Positions 16,836-25,798 are shown, counted from the stretch's first letter. The stretch: DNA of 51,751 bases from Planococcus sp. A6 (GCF_028823615.1 NZ_JAPEHT010000004.1:1-51751), one strand, 5' to 3'. The notes: a model not told the origin generated them from the sequence alone. Translations and numbers: made by a program.

Positions 16836-17609
16836 CTAAACTATAAAACTATTGCTAGGCAGCGATGTCATATCTTCTATCGTACTTCCTTCGTTTTTTT
16901 CTAAATACCATTTCACCAAATAGTAGCCAATGGCACAACCGGCCCAAAAAGGTATATTTTCTTCTTTGCTGCCAAACATATAAACATCTGTTTTTTCGCC
17001 CACTTCATTGCGATAGGAGTGAGAAGTGGTCTCCCACAGAACTCGGACTTGTCTTTCCGTGAGTGCATCTTTATAAGGGCCAAGATAGTCATCACCCAAC
17101 CTGATTTTCACAAAATGCTCTGCTAGGCCTTCCAATATTAACCGGTCTAACAAAGTTTGATTGTGCTCAGTAATTGTTGAGGCATAAGTTCGCCAGTGAT
17201 GATGGTACTCATGCGTAATGACTGACTTTAGCGTGGAACGAACTTGAGCATCGGGCAACACCGCGAAAAAAAGTCTGCCGTTCCAATCGGTATAGGCTGA
17301 AACGCCTCCGAGTTTTTCTCTAACAAAATGATCTTTGTCGTCTAGAATGAACAATTCAAACTCTAACGCTTTTGATACTGGAAACTCTAATTGCAGAAGG
17401 GTTAGTTCGTCTTTGATGAACTTTTCGTAAGCAAGATAGTGCATTTCTTGGAGTTGTTTCTCGAGAGTTTCGATCTTATTTTCAAGATCGAATATACCGA
17501 AAAACGTCATCGTTTCAAATTCCTCATTCGATACCTTGAATATATCGAGAAACAAGTCTTTTCTATGGGCCTGTGGATTTGAAGCTGCTGCTCCAAGAAA
17601 AGTTTCCAT
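16836..17609 (-). CDS. DUF2268 putative Zn-dependent protease; start codon uncertain
   Basis: 257 residues from the only available ATG. A gluzincin-like site HEYHH (residues 133-137) and Glu160 in LILEGLAEHF match the DUF2268 family, predicted zinc proteases. Oddly, the ATG at 17609 has no ribosome binding site. The frame stays open 17 codons further to 17660, where an in-frame ATC-ATC pair sits six bases after a perfect AAAGGAG. The added segment (IISIEKTAINVIPRLKQ) looks like the usual family N-terminus. Either translation begins at a rare ATC codon, or an ATG has mutated and expression is reduced. Confidence 0.8.
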   Translation of the reverse strand: METFLGAAASNPQAHRKDLFLDIFKVSNEEFETMTFFGIFDLENKIETLEKQLQEMHYLAYEKFIKDELTLLQLEFPVSKALEFELFILDDKDHFVREKLGGVSAYTDWNGRLFFAVLPDAQVRSTLKSVITHEYHHHWRTYASTITEHNQTLLDRLILEGLAEHFVKIRLGDDYLGPYKDALTERQVRVLWETTSHSYRNEVGEKTDVYMFGSKEENIPFWAGCAIGYYLVKWYLEKNEGSTIEDMTSLPSNSFIV

Positions 17610-17733
17610 CTGTTTAAGCCTTGGGATTACGTTAATTGCCGTCTTTTCAATACTGATGATAGCTCACTCCTTTCAACGCATCCTTTAAAAAATGCTGGGA
17701 ATTTCTTTATATTTACAAAATAGTAATTAAATA

Positions 17734-17763
17734 TATCAATAAGAAGCGCGGTATTAGTATAAT
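17734..17763 (+). promoter_or_regulatory. Candidate sigma-A promoter for the UMP kinase paralogue
   Basis: A perfect TATAAT lies at 17758-17763. A weak -35 (TATCAA at 17734-17739) precedes it with an 18-bp spacer. The gene starts 57 bases later behind AGGAGGAG. Confidence 0.5.
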
Positions 17764-17820
17764 GTAAAAAGTGTGAAAATTCAAAGCGGCTAGTGGCTAG
17801 CTGTCAGGAGGAGTGTCTAG

Positions 17821-18564
17821 ATGAAAACAATTAAAAGAGTATTGATCAAACTTAGTGGTGGGGCATTGGCAAGCGAAAGTGGAGATAACTTTGACCCTCA
17901 AAAGCTGGACCATATCGCTGATGAAATTCTTTCCATTACCGATATGGATATCGAAGTGGCACTTGTAATTGGCGGTGGTAATATCTTCCGTGGCAACTTG
18001 GCGGAGCACTGGAATATTGACCGTGTGGAAGCGGATAACATCGGAACACTTGGCACCATCATGAACAGCTTGATGTTGAGAGGCGTTTTAAAAAGCAAAA
18101 CCGCTAAAGACGTCAGGGTGATGACTTCGATACCGGTACCGTCTGTAGCTGAACCGTATATCCAGCTGAGAGCCAAAAGGCATTTGGAAAAAGGCTCCAT
18201 TGTCATCTTCGGCGGAGGCAACGGTCAGCCGTTCGTGACGACTGACTACCCAAGCGTCCAGCGGGCAATCGAAACGAACTGCGATGCCATTTTCGTCGCC
18301 AAGCAAGGCGTCAACGGTGTATTCGATCAGGATCCGAATCAGCACAGTGAAGCGAAAATGTATCGGACATTACATTTCGACGATATCTTAAAGGAAAACA
18401 TCAAAGTCATGGACCAGTCTGCTCTTCTTCTGGCAAAAGACTTCAATATCTCCGTCAACATATTCAACTTCGATAAAAAAGGTGAAATGAAGAGAATCGT
18501 CGAAGGCAAACAGACTGGAACTTTGGTTTCACAACAAGCTTCAGAGTTTTATGTGAAAAGCTAA
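17821..18564 (+). CDS. UMP kinase paralogue (PyrH-like, amino acid kinase family)
   Basis: 247 residues, full length for bacterial UMP kinase (UMP + ATP to UDP + ADP, cytoplasmic hexamer). Family landmarks are visible: KRVLIKLSGGAL at the N-terminus, ALVIGGGNIFRG, AEPYIQLRAKRHLEKGSIVIFGGGNGQPFVTTD, and GVNGVFDQDP. It differs from ordinary PyrH: LSGG replaces LSGE, the GNP-type loop reads GNGQPFVTTDYPS, and it stands among GNAT and protease genes, not in the tsf-pyrH-frr cluster. It is probably a second, diverged copy; whether it still phosphorylates UMP or has another role is open. Confidence 0.8.
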   Translation: MKTIKRVLIKLSGGALASESGDNFDPQKLDHIADEILSITDMDIEVALVIGGGNIFRGNLAEHWNIDRVEADNIGTLGTIMNSLMLRGVLKSKTAKDVRVMTSIPVPSVAEPYIQLRAKRHLEKGSIVIFGGGNGQPFVTTDYPSVQRAIETNCDAIFVAKQGVNGVFDQDPNQHSEAKMYRTLHFDDILKENIKVMDQSALLLAKDFNISVNIFNFDKKGEMKRIVEGKQTGTLVSQQASEFYVKS

Positions 18565-18586
18565 AAATCGTAGGATGTGAACATAA

Positions 18587-19057
18587 GTGGATGTAGCGGA
18601 AATATGTAAAAAAATGAAGATACATCAAATTACGGGGCCTTTCGAAAACGAAGCGAGGACAGTCGTTTTAAAAGGCTTAGAGGAGCGATTCGGATTTATC
18701 GATCCTTCCTACAACCCTGATTTAAAAGATATATTGAGCAGTTACAGCCGGGAGAAGACGATGTTTTTTGTTTGTGTCTTTAATAATGCAGTAATTTCTA
18801 CTGGAGCAGTTTCTTATGAAGCCCCTGGTGTCGGCAGAATTGAACGCATGTCTGTCCTTAAGGAATACAGAAGGGGCGGTATAGCCAAAACAATGCTCCA
18901 ACACTTAGAATCATGGGGACAGCAACAGGGCTACGAAAAAGTGGTTCTGGAAACAAATAAAAGCTGGACGAGTGCGATTGAATTTTATAAGAAGCAACAA
19001 TACGAATTCTACTTGGCTGAAGGGGACCGAATCCACTTTTTTAAGCGCTTGGTTTAA
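18587..19057 (+). CDS. GNAT family N-acetyltransferase
   Basis: 156 residues from a GTG preceded by TAGGATGTG; the internal ATG at 18614 has no ribosome binding site. The acetyl-CoA loop is IERMSVLKEYRRGGIAKTML (about residues 84-103), and an N-x-x-A-x-x-F-Y-like segment (SWTSAIEFYKKQQYEFY) closes the domain. It starts 22 bases after the UMP kinase paralogue and is likely co-transcribed with it. Substrate unknown. Confidence 0.85.
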   Translation: MDVAEICKKMKIHQITGPFENEARTVVLKGLEERFGFIDPSYNPDLKDILSSYSREKTMFFVCVFNNAVISTGAVSYEAPGVGRIERMSVLKEYRRGGIAKTMLQHLESWGQQQGYEKVVLETNKSWTSAIEFYKKQQYEFYLAEGDRIHFFKRLV

Positions 19058-19147
19058 GACAGCTAATAATGTTTAGGTAGATGAATTATAAATCTGCTAG
19101 TTTCATTAGGGAATTACAGACCAGTACAAAAAGAAAGGGCTGCTTGG

Positions 19148-19897
19148 ATGAAACATATTTATGCTTTTGAAGAAACGAGTGACTGCGATAAGTTTCAAAC
19201 GATTATTCAAGACTTTACTAAGAAACTGCAGAACTACGAGCAATTCTTGGAAGACAAGTATAAATTGATAGAAAAGCCAAAAGGAATAGTGTGGACGTCT
19301 TTTGATGCGGCTACCACTATTTTCTCGGATCTTCCGATTCCTGCTTTTACGAATAAAGACACTATCTACATTACACCCGATATGAACGCTTGGAGAAAAT
19401 TATTTATACAACAATTGGATGGAAGAAATCTTCCTGCTATCCGAGCATTCTATGAGCGGCTATCCGAGAAACATCTGCTGACAATATTGGGACATGAATT
19501 AACGCACCACTCAGATTTGTTCTTAGATGAATTTGAAGATGCACGGGAAGACAATACCTGGTTCGAAGAAGGCGTGTGTGAGTATCTTCCAAGAAAATTC
19601 TTTCTAACTGATAGTGAGTTTGAGGAAATTGCAGCAATCGAAACCGAACTGGTCAACACATTCACGTCTGAATATGGAGGCCGTTCTCTAAGCGCTTTTG
19701 GAAGCAATTCCTACCAGGCAAGCTTATCCAGTATTATGTTTGATTACTGGCGAAGCTTTCTTGCTGTTAAATACCTGGTAGAAGAACGCTATGATCACAA
19801 CATAGAAACCGTTTTTGAAAAATACCATGAGTGGGACAGCGAAGGGCGCCGGATTACACTGATGGAGCATTTTAAATTGGATCAGGTATCTTTATAG
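19148..19897 (+). CDS. Putative zinc metalloprotease (gluzincin type), family not named
   Basis: 249 residues without a signal peptide. HELTH at residues 116-120 is followed by WFEEGVCEYL (residues 138-147), giving HExxH plus a downstream Glu about 20 residues on, as in gluzincins. The rest is helical and charged. It resembles in plan the DUF2268-type protein encoded at 16836, but the sequences are not clearly related. Intracellular location is inferred. The ribosome binding site (AAGAAAGGG) is moderate. Confidence 0.75.
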   Translation: MKHIYAFEETSDCDKFQTIIQDFTKKLQNYEQFLEDKYKLIEKPKGIVWTSFDAATTIFSDLPIPAFTNKDTIYITPDMNAWRKLFIQQLDGRNLPAIRAFYERLSEKHLLTILGHELTHHSDLFLDEFEDAREDNTWFEEGVCEYLPRKFFLTDSEFEEIAAIETELVNTFTSEYGGRSLSAFGSNSYQASLSSIMFDYWRSFLAVKYLVEERYDHNIETVFEKYHEWDSEGRRITLMEHFKLDQVSL

Positions 19898-20029
19898 ATT
19901 TAAGTGGAATGGAATTCGAAATGTCGAGAGTAACTCATGTAGGGTTAGTTTGTATTTAAATGAGATAAGAAAAATATTTAGTAACTTTCAGTTTCGAAGT
20001 TGATTGTTGAAAAAGGGGGATACTCCGTA

Positions 20030-20767
20030 ATGAACTTTGATCAAAAAATAATGATCATTCAAGGATATCTCGACCAGGGTGACCTGGAAGCAATAAACAA
20101 CATTTCCTCCTTTTTAGAGGATGAAAATCCACACGTAATCTATATTGCAATCGACGCCTTAGGAAGATTGCCAGTAAGTGAAACGATTGAGTTTCTCCTA
20201 ATTTCACTTACAGTACGTCCGAGTGAAGAAGTTCGTTATGCTGCTCTCGAAGCATTATGGGGATACACAGGAGACAAAGTTTTTGATGCTGCGGTTGCGA
20301 GATTGAATGATAATAGTGAACTGGTAAGGATCTCAGCAATTGAAGTATTGAGTGAGATGCGAGACACCAAAGCAAAAAAGCATTTAATAGAGGCTCTATC
20401 TGATACGGATGATATTGTACGAAGAGAAGCAGCAGAAGGATTAGGTAAACTGGGAGATTCGTCTTTAATCCCTATATTACAAGAATTTCTTCAAAAAGAA
20501 GTCAGTAGTGCGGCGAAAGTCGGGTTCTACTTTGGACTTTATCTATTGGGAGCGAGATTTCAATTGAAGTCTTTATTAAATCTTCTTGAAGACCCTTGCT
20601 ACCAAGTCAGGATTGCTGTTGCTAACAGCCTAGGAGATTTATTTGACGAAGAAAATGAGAAACAAATTAAAAAATCGTTGAACACAGCGTTAACAAAAGA
20701 AACTACATTAGCTGCTCGTTCCGCTTTGAAAAGTGTAATCGAAGAGCTGTGTTCCAATGAAGATTAA
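20030..20767 (+). CDS. HEAT-repeat protein
   Basis: 245 residues made of about six HEAT-like helical pairs, for example NPHVIYIAIDALGRLPVSET, SEEVRYAALEALWGYTGDKV, SELVRISAIEVLSEMRDTKA and DDIVRREAAEGLGKLGDSSL. These form an alpha solenoid for protein-protein contact. The ATG at 20030 follows AAAGGGGGAT; the earlier TTG at 20000 lies before this site. Partner unknown. The PBS-lyase type HEAT pattern (R-x-x-A-x-x-x-L-G) is clear. Confidence 0.85.
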   Translation: MNFDQKIMIIQGYLDQGDLEAINNISSFLEDENPHVIYIAIDALGRLPVSETIEFLLISLTVRPSEEVRYAALEALWGYTGDKVFDAAVARLNDNSELVRISAIEVLSEMRDTKAKKHLIEALSDTDDIVRREAAEGLGKLGDSSLIPILQEFLQKEVSSAAKVGFYFGLYLLGARFQLKSLLNLLEDPCYQVRIAVANSLGDLFDEENEKQIKKSLNTALTKETTLAARSALKSVIEELCSNED

Positions 20768-20805
20768 GAGATAACGAAAAATACCCAGTATAAGGCGGGG
20801 AAGAA

Positions 20806-21348
20806 ATGAAGGCTCTTTTAGTTATTGATGTACAAACTGGTTTAGTAGAAAAAGGAGATTTCCAAAAAGAATTGTCACTGATCGAAAGAACTATCAAAGA
20901 GTTTCAAATCAATGGTGATCCAGTTATTTTTATGAAGCATTTGGACGAGGAAGAACAAAGCCCTCTTTTTAGAAATTCCAAAGGCTCCGACCTACATGTT
21001 TCTTTACAGAAGTACGCAAAACACATCATCGAAAAACAAACACCAAGTTCTTTTTTTAACACCAATTTGTCATCAAAATTAGAAGATTTTGGTGTCAGTC
21101 ACATATTTATCTCGGGGTTCAATACGGAATATTGCTGCATGTTTACGGCTATCGCCGCTTTTGATAGAGGCTATAAGGTCACATTTTTGGAAGATGCCAC
21201 TGCTACGGTGAATAGTGATGAGACTTACGAAATGAGAGGCCTGGACATTAACGACTTCGTCGGCTCTGTATTGTATTCATCGAACGCTATTGAAGTATTG
21301 AACAATGAAGAGTACGTGGAGAAGTATAAAGTGAATAATTTAAATTAA
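20806..21348 (+). CDS. Isochorismatase-family cysteine hydrolase
   Basis: 180 residues. The D-K-C catalytic triad is present: Asp8 in LLVIDVQTG, Lys77 in IIEKQTPSSFF, and Cys110 in GFNTEYCCMFTA. Family members hydrolyse isochorismate, nicotinamide or related amides; the specific substrate cannot be read from sequence. The start follows GGCGGGGAAG, 38 bases after the HEAT-repeat gene, suggesting co-transcription. Confidence 0.88.
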   Translation: MKALLVIDVQTGLVEKGDFQKELSLIERTIKEFQINGDPVIFMKHLDEEEQSPLFRNSKGSDLHVSLQKYAKHIIEKQTPSSFFNTNLSSKLEDFGVSHIFISGFNTEYCCMFTAIAAFDRGYKVTFLEDATATVNSDETYEMRGLDINDFVGSVLYSSNAIEVLNNEEYVEKYKVNNLN

Positions 21349-21399
21349 GATAGACTCATTTTGCTAGTAACTAATTTGTCTTAACCAGGGAGTGGTGTA

Positions 21400-21861
21400 A
21401 TGTCGGAAATTACATTCCTAGCATCCTCAAGAAAATTTTTCATTCCCCTAGAAATAGAAGAATACAATCAGCATACTGAATTTGAAAATGAAGAAGATTA
21501 TATATGGTTATCCGTGAGTAAAGCAGATGAGGCCTGGCTTCAGGAAGTTCAATGTCTTTTCTCTTTGCCCTATATTTATGTAGCAGAGGGTGTGGGGAAT
21601 CGCCTATTTTTAACCTACCTTGAAAAGTATATGGAGACCGGTGATGTAATAGAGGTCTATAGAGTCCCAAATCAGCATACTCTATCAATTTACAGAAAAA
21701 ACTTTGAGGAAGATCCAGAATATATTGAAGTGAATGTTGGGAGTTATACGTATCGAGATCGATTTGGATTCTTTCAGTTCAATCCAAAGAAATGGATAGA
21801 GGAATTGAGCCACCGAAACTATATGGGCCCTAATGCTATTACTACGTTTGTTAAGTATTAA
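21400..21861 (+). CDS. Hypothetical protein
   Basis: 153 residues, acidic, soluble, without signal peptide or membrane segment. It is rich in Glu/Tyr (EEYNQHTEFENEEDYIWLSV) and ends with FQFNPKKWIEELSHRNYMGP. I do not recognise the family. Size, acidity and position in a run of orphan-immunity-like genes suggest, without proof, a similar role. The ATG follows AGGGAGTG. Confidence 0.65.
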   Translation: MSEITFLASSRKFFIPLEIEEYNQHTEFENEEDYIWLSVSKADEAWLQEVQCLFSLPYIYVAEGVGNRLFLTYLEKYMETGDVIEVYRVPNQHTLSIYRKNFEEDPEYIEVNVGSYTYRDRFGFFQFNPKKWIEELSHRNYMGPNAITTFVKY

Positions 21862-21963
21862 TTTCTAAATTCAAAGACTCTATATTTGTAATCGATATAG
21901 ATTTGAAAATGTAAAGACGGTTATTTAAAATGGTAAATCGGAATTCAAAAAGAAGGGAGTGGA

Positions 21964-22389
21964 TTGATTATAACTCCTTCATGGGAAAGTTTCTTAGACA
22001 TTATTGGATTAGAACACACTGAGCGGTCTTGTGCTCATATAGAAACAATCGCTGAATTTCCTAATGGTTATCCCGAGAAGTCGCGATTGTTCGAGCTACT
22101 CGAACAAATCGAGCAGCTTTATGGAAACAAAGAATTCACTGTCATTTGGCTAAACAACGGTGGTCGCCTTTATACAAAGATCGCGAGCAAGAAAGATGTA
22201 TCTAAAATCTCGTGTTTGTGGGAAAGAATTGCAGGGAATTACATGCTGTTCTTGCCACATAATGTAGTAATCGATAAGCAAAGAGTCTTGGACGAAGAAG
22301 AATTCATAGGAAAATGTCTAGAGCAACACGGGCAACTTGTATTAAAAACTGAAGATGCGTATGTGGTGCTTTTTCTGCAACTTCATTGA
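21964..22389 (+). CDS. Hypothetical protein (TTG start)
   Basis: 141 residues from a TTG behind GAAGGGAG. It is soluble and acidic, with no recognised domain. Segments such as FPNGYPEKSRLFELLEQIEQ and FTVIWLNNGGRLYTKI suggest an alpha/beta protein. Like its neighbours it is the size of an immunity protein, but this is conjecture. Confidence 0.6.
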   Translation: MIITPSWESFLDIIGLEHTERSCAHIETIAEFPNGYPEKSRLFELLEQIEQLYGNKEFTVIWLNNGGRLYTKIASKKDVSKISCLWERIAGNYMLFLPHNVVIDKQRVLDEEEFIGKCLEQHGQLVLKTEDAYVVLFLQLH

Positions 22390-22421
22390 AGTGATGCCGG
22401 AAACGAACTGGAGGTATCAAA

Positions 22422-22781
22422 ATGAGATTAAGCGGAAAAGAAATGGAAATGAAACTCATGGAAACCGATTATATCGATACGCAATTAGTAGACTTAATAT
22501 ATGACAATAAACAGCATGTAGTCACAATGAAGTTTAAAGCGATGGGTCTGAATGAAGAAGTACAAACTGTTATATTTAATGATTGTTTTTTAGCAAGCTT
22601 CAATACCTGGTTGGAAGGCATGGAAGGGAATATTCCACAATCCCCAAATGATTCAGCATTCTTTTTTCACGATATTTCAATCCAGGATATCGAAATTAAT
22701 GGTGTATTGCTTTATAAATGCAAAATGATTATTCCGATGATGGACTGCCATATCAACTGTAAGTCAATTGAAATTCAATAA
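22422..22781 (+). CDS. Hypothetical protein
   Basis: 119 residues from an ATG after CTGGAGG, 32 bases downstream of the previous gene. It is beta-rich (QLVDLIYDNKQHVVTMKFKA) and contains three Cys in its last third (C101, C109, C113 approximately). No signal peptide and no recognised family. Confidence 0.6.
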   Translation: MRLSGKEMEMKLMETDYIDTQLVDLIYDNKQHVVTMKFKAMGLNEEVQTVIFNDCFLASFNTWLEGMEGNIPQSPNDSAFFFHDISIQDIEINGVLLYKCKMIIPMMDCHINCKSIEIQ

Positions 22782-22916
22782 AGTTCATTCAGATGAAGTT
22801 AAAGGATGCTGGAGATAGCCTGTTTAAAGTGGTAGATTGCGCGCGAAGAAAAGATCGTGAGTCATTAAGCGCGTCTGCTACATGGAATCCGCACTTACAC
22901 ATTCTAAAAGAGATTA

Positions 22917-22968
22917 AAAATGGCTGGCATACACTCCGGGAAAAACCGGAAGTATGCCAGCCATTTAA
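22917..22968. terminator. Bidirectional terminator
   Basis: TGGCTGGCATAC at 22921-22932 pairs with GTATGCCAGCCA at 22952-22963, with a second small stem (CCGG/CCGG) in the loop. It lies between a forward run and the convergent SDR gene. Confidence 0.85.
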
Positions 22969-23031
22969 TTGAATCAATAACCTTGATCAGAAGAAATTTT
23001 TTTTTGAGCGAGCCAATCTTGGATCAGTTGA

Positions 23032-23793
23032 TTAAAATGCTGCTGTCCATCCAGCATCTGCTGTAATGACAGTGCCATTAACAAAGCTCGAATCATCCGA
23101 TGCCAAGAACAAAGCAACTTGCGCGATTTCATCTGGTTGGCCGATGCGAGGCATAATGGCTTGAACCGGCTGAGTACGGCTTGCACCGAATTGATTGAAG
23201 TCAGTTATGGAAGAAGCAATATTTGTGGCAACGCCTCCTGGTGCAATTGCGTTGCAGCGGATTCCTTCTTTGGCATACATATAACCGGTGTTTTTCGTAA
23301 GCCCAACGACGGCATGTTTGGACGCGCCATAAGCCGCTCCAGCGTGTGCGCCGTTTAATCCGCCAGTCGATGCGGTGTTGATAATCACGCCTTTGCCTTG
23401 TTCAAGAAAAATCGGGATTGCTTTGCGGGTGGCGCGCATGACTGCTTTTGTGTTGATATCGAAAATCAGGTCCCACTTTTCATCTGTGATGTCGCCGATC
23501 GGTTCAAAACTATCCATGATGCCGGCATTGTTGACGAGGATATCCAAGGTGCCATATTCGTTCACCGCAGTATCGATCATGGTGTCGATGTCCTGTTGTT
23601 TTGCGACGTTAACTTGCAACGCCTTAGCTGTGCCGCCGTTTGCCACGATTCCCTGTGCCACAGCTTCTGCGCCTTCGATGTTCAAGTCCGCCACAATGAC
23701 TTTGGCTCCTTCAGCTGCGTACAATTCTGCGATGGCTTGACCCATTCCTCCGGCTGCTCCTGTTACGATCGCTACTTTTCCTTCTAATTTCAT
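23032..23793 (-). CDS. Short-chain dehydrogenase/reductase (classical SDR)
   Basis: 253 residues. NAD(P) site TGAAGGMG near residue 12, acidic VADLN, NNAG near residue 88, catalytic Ser in NTASTGG, and YGASK near residue 154 are all present. The classical SDR ending (FLASDDSSFVNGTVITADAG) follows. The ATG at 23793 is chosen because GGAGGC lies seven bases before it; a TTG at 23808 would overlap that site. It is divergent from a TetR-family gene, probably its regulator. The Asp after the second beta strand suggests NAD over NADP preference. Confidence 0.92.
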   Translation of the reverse strand: MKLEGKVAIVTGAAGGMGQAIAELYAAEGAKVIVADLNIEGAEAVAQGIVANGGTAKALQVNVAKQQDIDTMIDTAVNEYGTLDILVNNAGIMDSFEPIGDITDEKWDLIFDINTKAVMRATRKAIPIFLEQGKGVIINTASTGGLNGAHAGAAYGASKHAVVGLTKNTGYMYAKEGIRCNAIAPGGVATNIASSITDFNQFGASRTQPVQAIMPRIGQPDEIAQVALFLASDDSSFVNGTVITADAGWTAAF

Positions 23794-23934
23794 TTTTGTC
23801 GCCTCCAATTTTATTGAACATGTGTATAATAAAATTATATGTTGTCAAAGTAATCGTTTGCAATGGACAAATAACAGAGAACTGTTCAGTAATCAACAGA
23901 AAAGAACATTATGTCCGATAAGAGGTGAAAAAAC
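23794..23934. promoter_or_regulatory. Divergent SDR/TetR control region
   Basis: A 141-bp AT-rich interval between the two starts. The 9-bp palindrome GAACTGTTC lies at 23879-23887, and GAACAT-like half-sites occur at about 23816 and 23904. These are candidate operator elements for the TetR-family protein; neither is a textbook long dyad. Confidence 0.4.
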
Positions 23935-24498
23935 GTGAAGGAAATTGATTTGCGTATCGTCAAAACTAAAGGGGCGTTGCAAGAGGCCTTGCTCAGCATG
24001 TTAAAAGACAAGCCGCTGCATATGATCAGTGTCACAGCCATTTGCCGGGAAGCGAAGATCAACCGGGGAACTTTTTATATGCATTATGGAAAAGTCGAAG
24101 ATTTATTTGAAGAATATTTCAAGGAAATCATGAAAGATTTGACGGACTCCTATATGGAACCTTATAAGCATGTACAGATATTACTGTCCAATGAGCTGGA
24201 TCCTTCCACCATCCGGATTTTCCATCATGTTGAGAAATACAAAAAGTTTTACCGCATCATTTTCTCAAAATACGTGCCAATGGCGTACTATTATTTATTA
24301 TTTGATCAAGTAAATCAATTGTTAAATCAGGACATTGATGAAAAACACCATGCGGAAAATAAGAATATGTTCAGCGCCTACCAAGCAAATGCCATTTTGG
24401 GTATGATCATCGAGTGGCATCGGGAGGATTTTCAAAAAACCGCTACAGAAATGAATAATTTGTTTGTGGAAATACTGAATTTCCATTTTCGAAAATAA
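23935..24498 (+). CDS. TetR/AcrR family transcriptional regulator
   Basis: 187 residues from a GTG behind AAGAGGTG. The N-terminal HTH (HMISVTAICREAKINRGTFYMHYGKVEDLFEEY, about residues 29-61) is a clear TetR_N. The C-terminus resembles the DhaS-type (TetR_C_7) ligand domain. Divergent orientation to the SDR gene suggests it represses that gene and itself. Confidence 0.9.
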   Translation: MKEIDLRIVKTKGALQEALLSMLKDKPLHMISVTAICREAKINRGTFYMHYGKVEDLFEEYFKEIMKDLTDSYMEPYKHVQILLSNELDPSTIRIFHHVEKYKKFYRIIFSKYVPMAYYYLLFDQVNQLLNQDIDEKHHAENKNMFSAYQANAILGMIIEWHREDFQKTATEMNNLFVEILNFHFRK

Positions 24499-24542
24499 AA
24501 TCGTGTATCAAGTATAGTCCCCCTAAGGAGGGAGCATCCAAA

Positions 24543-24983
24543 ATGAACATTCGAAAAGCGGATCACAGCGACTTGAACGCCATCGTATCCTTATCACCGC
24601 AAGCTATTTACGATGGAACTTTAGGTGAACTGATGCCTTCAAGTGAAAAAGTTGAAAGCTTGGTTCAACCTTTATTGGATAAAGGCGGTTTTTATTTTAT
24701 CGCAGAAGAGAAAGATGAAATCCTTGGTTGGGTTCTGGCAGGCACCACAAAAGATCAGTTTACTGAAAAGCCGATTGGGTTTATCTACGAACTGTATCTC
24801 CGACAACAATATCGTGGCAAAGGATATTCAAAACGTTTGATGAATGCGGCCATCGACCATTTTCAAGAGGACGGATATACAGAAGTCCGGTTAAGCGCAA
24901 AAGCTGAAAATCCTGCTGTGCATATATACGAGAATATGGGATTTACAACAAGGACTGTCAGCATGAGCTTGAATCTCAAATAA
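24543..24983 (+). CDS. GNAT family N-acetyltransferase
   Basis: 146 residues. The acetyl-CoA loop is YELYLRQQYRGKGYSKRLMN (about residues 83-102), followed by SAKAENPAVHIYENMGF. The start has a strong AAGGAGGGAG. It follows the TetR gene by 44 bases in the same direction. Substrate unknown. Confidence 0.9.
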   Translation: MNIRKADHSDLNAIVSLSPQAIYDGTLGELMPSSEKVESLVQPLLDKGGFYFIAEEKDEILGWVLAGTTKDQFTEKPIGFIYELYLRQQYRGKGYSKRLMNAAIDHFQEDGYTEVRLSAKAENPAVHIYENMGFTTRTVSMSLNLK

Positions 24984-25031
24984 TGTCAATGGTGCATTGT
25001 CTAGCCATTAAAGCTAAAAAGGAGGATTTCA

Positions 25032-25214
25032 ATGTCATTTGATCCACCGCTTATTTGGGTTGTGCTTTCGGTTATTTGGATTGTGTTGGCCTTATATGGA
25101 ATAGACCGCATGCAGAAATCCAAGGGAAATCGCGAGTCTGAAATGGAAAATAGAATTCAACGATTGGAAGAAGAAAATAAAAGGCTTAAAGATAAAGAAA
25201 AGGATGAAGCGTGA
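25032..25214 (+). CDS. Small membrane-anchored coiled-coil protein
   Basis: 60 residues: one N-terminal helix (LIWVVLSVIWIVLALYGI, residues 7-24), then a charged coiled coil (ENRIQRLEEENKRLKDKEK) facing the cytoplasm by the positive-inside rule. The ribosome binding site AAAGGAGG is strong. The architecture resembles phage-shock-type or YqkK-like anchors, but no family is claimed. Confidence 0.75.
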   Translation: MSFDPPLIWVVLSVIWIVLALYGIDRMQKSKGNRESEMENRIQRLEEENKRLKDKEKDEA

Positions 25215-25261
25215 ATCCTTGGACTGCTGGATAAAAAGGACGAAGGAGATGCTCTGAGCGA

Positions 25262-25798
25262 ATGTTCTGGCCTAATTTCGAATTAAGTTCAACTGATTCT
25301 AATTTTTGTATGATAGAGTGCAACCGGAAAACCCTACAGCAGCAGATCTCAAAGTTTATGAGCCAAACCTCGGCGGTGGTAGTCATCATGATAGATGGTG
25401 AAAGTTGTCAGAGTCACGATGAAATGCTAAATGAGTTTGCCGAAAAATTCAACTTTCCAAGTTACTTTAGTTTTAATTTAGATGCTCTGGATGAATGTTT
25501 AAATGATTTGGAATGGATAGGTGCAGAAAGATACCTTTTAATAATTAACCACTTCAACAAATTTTTGAAAGATGAGCCAATGGCTTTCCAGCAGTTTACC
25601 CTGATTTTGAAAGATACAATACAAGAATGGAATATTGGAAGATGTTACGGCGCACAATACGATCCACCTACGCAGTTCGATGTTATTTTCCATTGCGAGA
25701 ACTCTTTGCAATCTAGCGCGAACAGATTAAAATATTCAGGAATTAGCGAACTAACTATAATAAAAAGTTTATTTAAAACCAGAGGGAGTTCACCATGA
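25262..25798 (+). CDS. Barstar-family protein (orphan RNase inhibitor)
   Basis: 178 residues. From about residue 38 the sequence follows barstar (SAVVVIMIDGESCQSHDEML, then FPSYFSFNLDALDECLNDLEW). The family's N-x-D-A-L-x-x-x-L-x-D-L core is plain. Barstar blocks barnase-type RNases. No barnase-like gene is visible nearby, so it is an orphan, a common arrangement for immunity against toxins of competing strains. The ATG lies 13 bases after GAAGGAG, rather far. The stop overlaps the next gene by ATGA, so translation is coupled. Confidence 0.85.
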   Translation: MFWPNFELSSTDSNFCMIECNRKTLQQQISKFMSQTSAVVVIMIDGESCQSHDEMLNEFAEKFNFPSYFSFNLDALDECLNDLEWIGAERYLLIINHFNKFLKDEPMAFQQFTLILKDTIQEWNIGRCYGAQYDPPTQFDVIFHCENSLQSSANRLKYSGISELTIIKSLFKTRGSSP

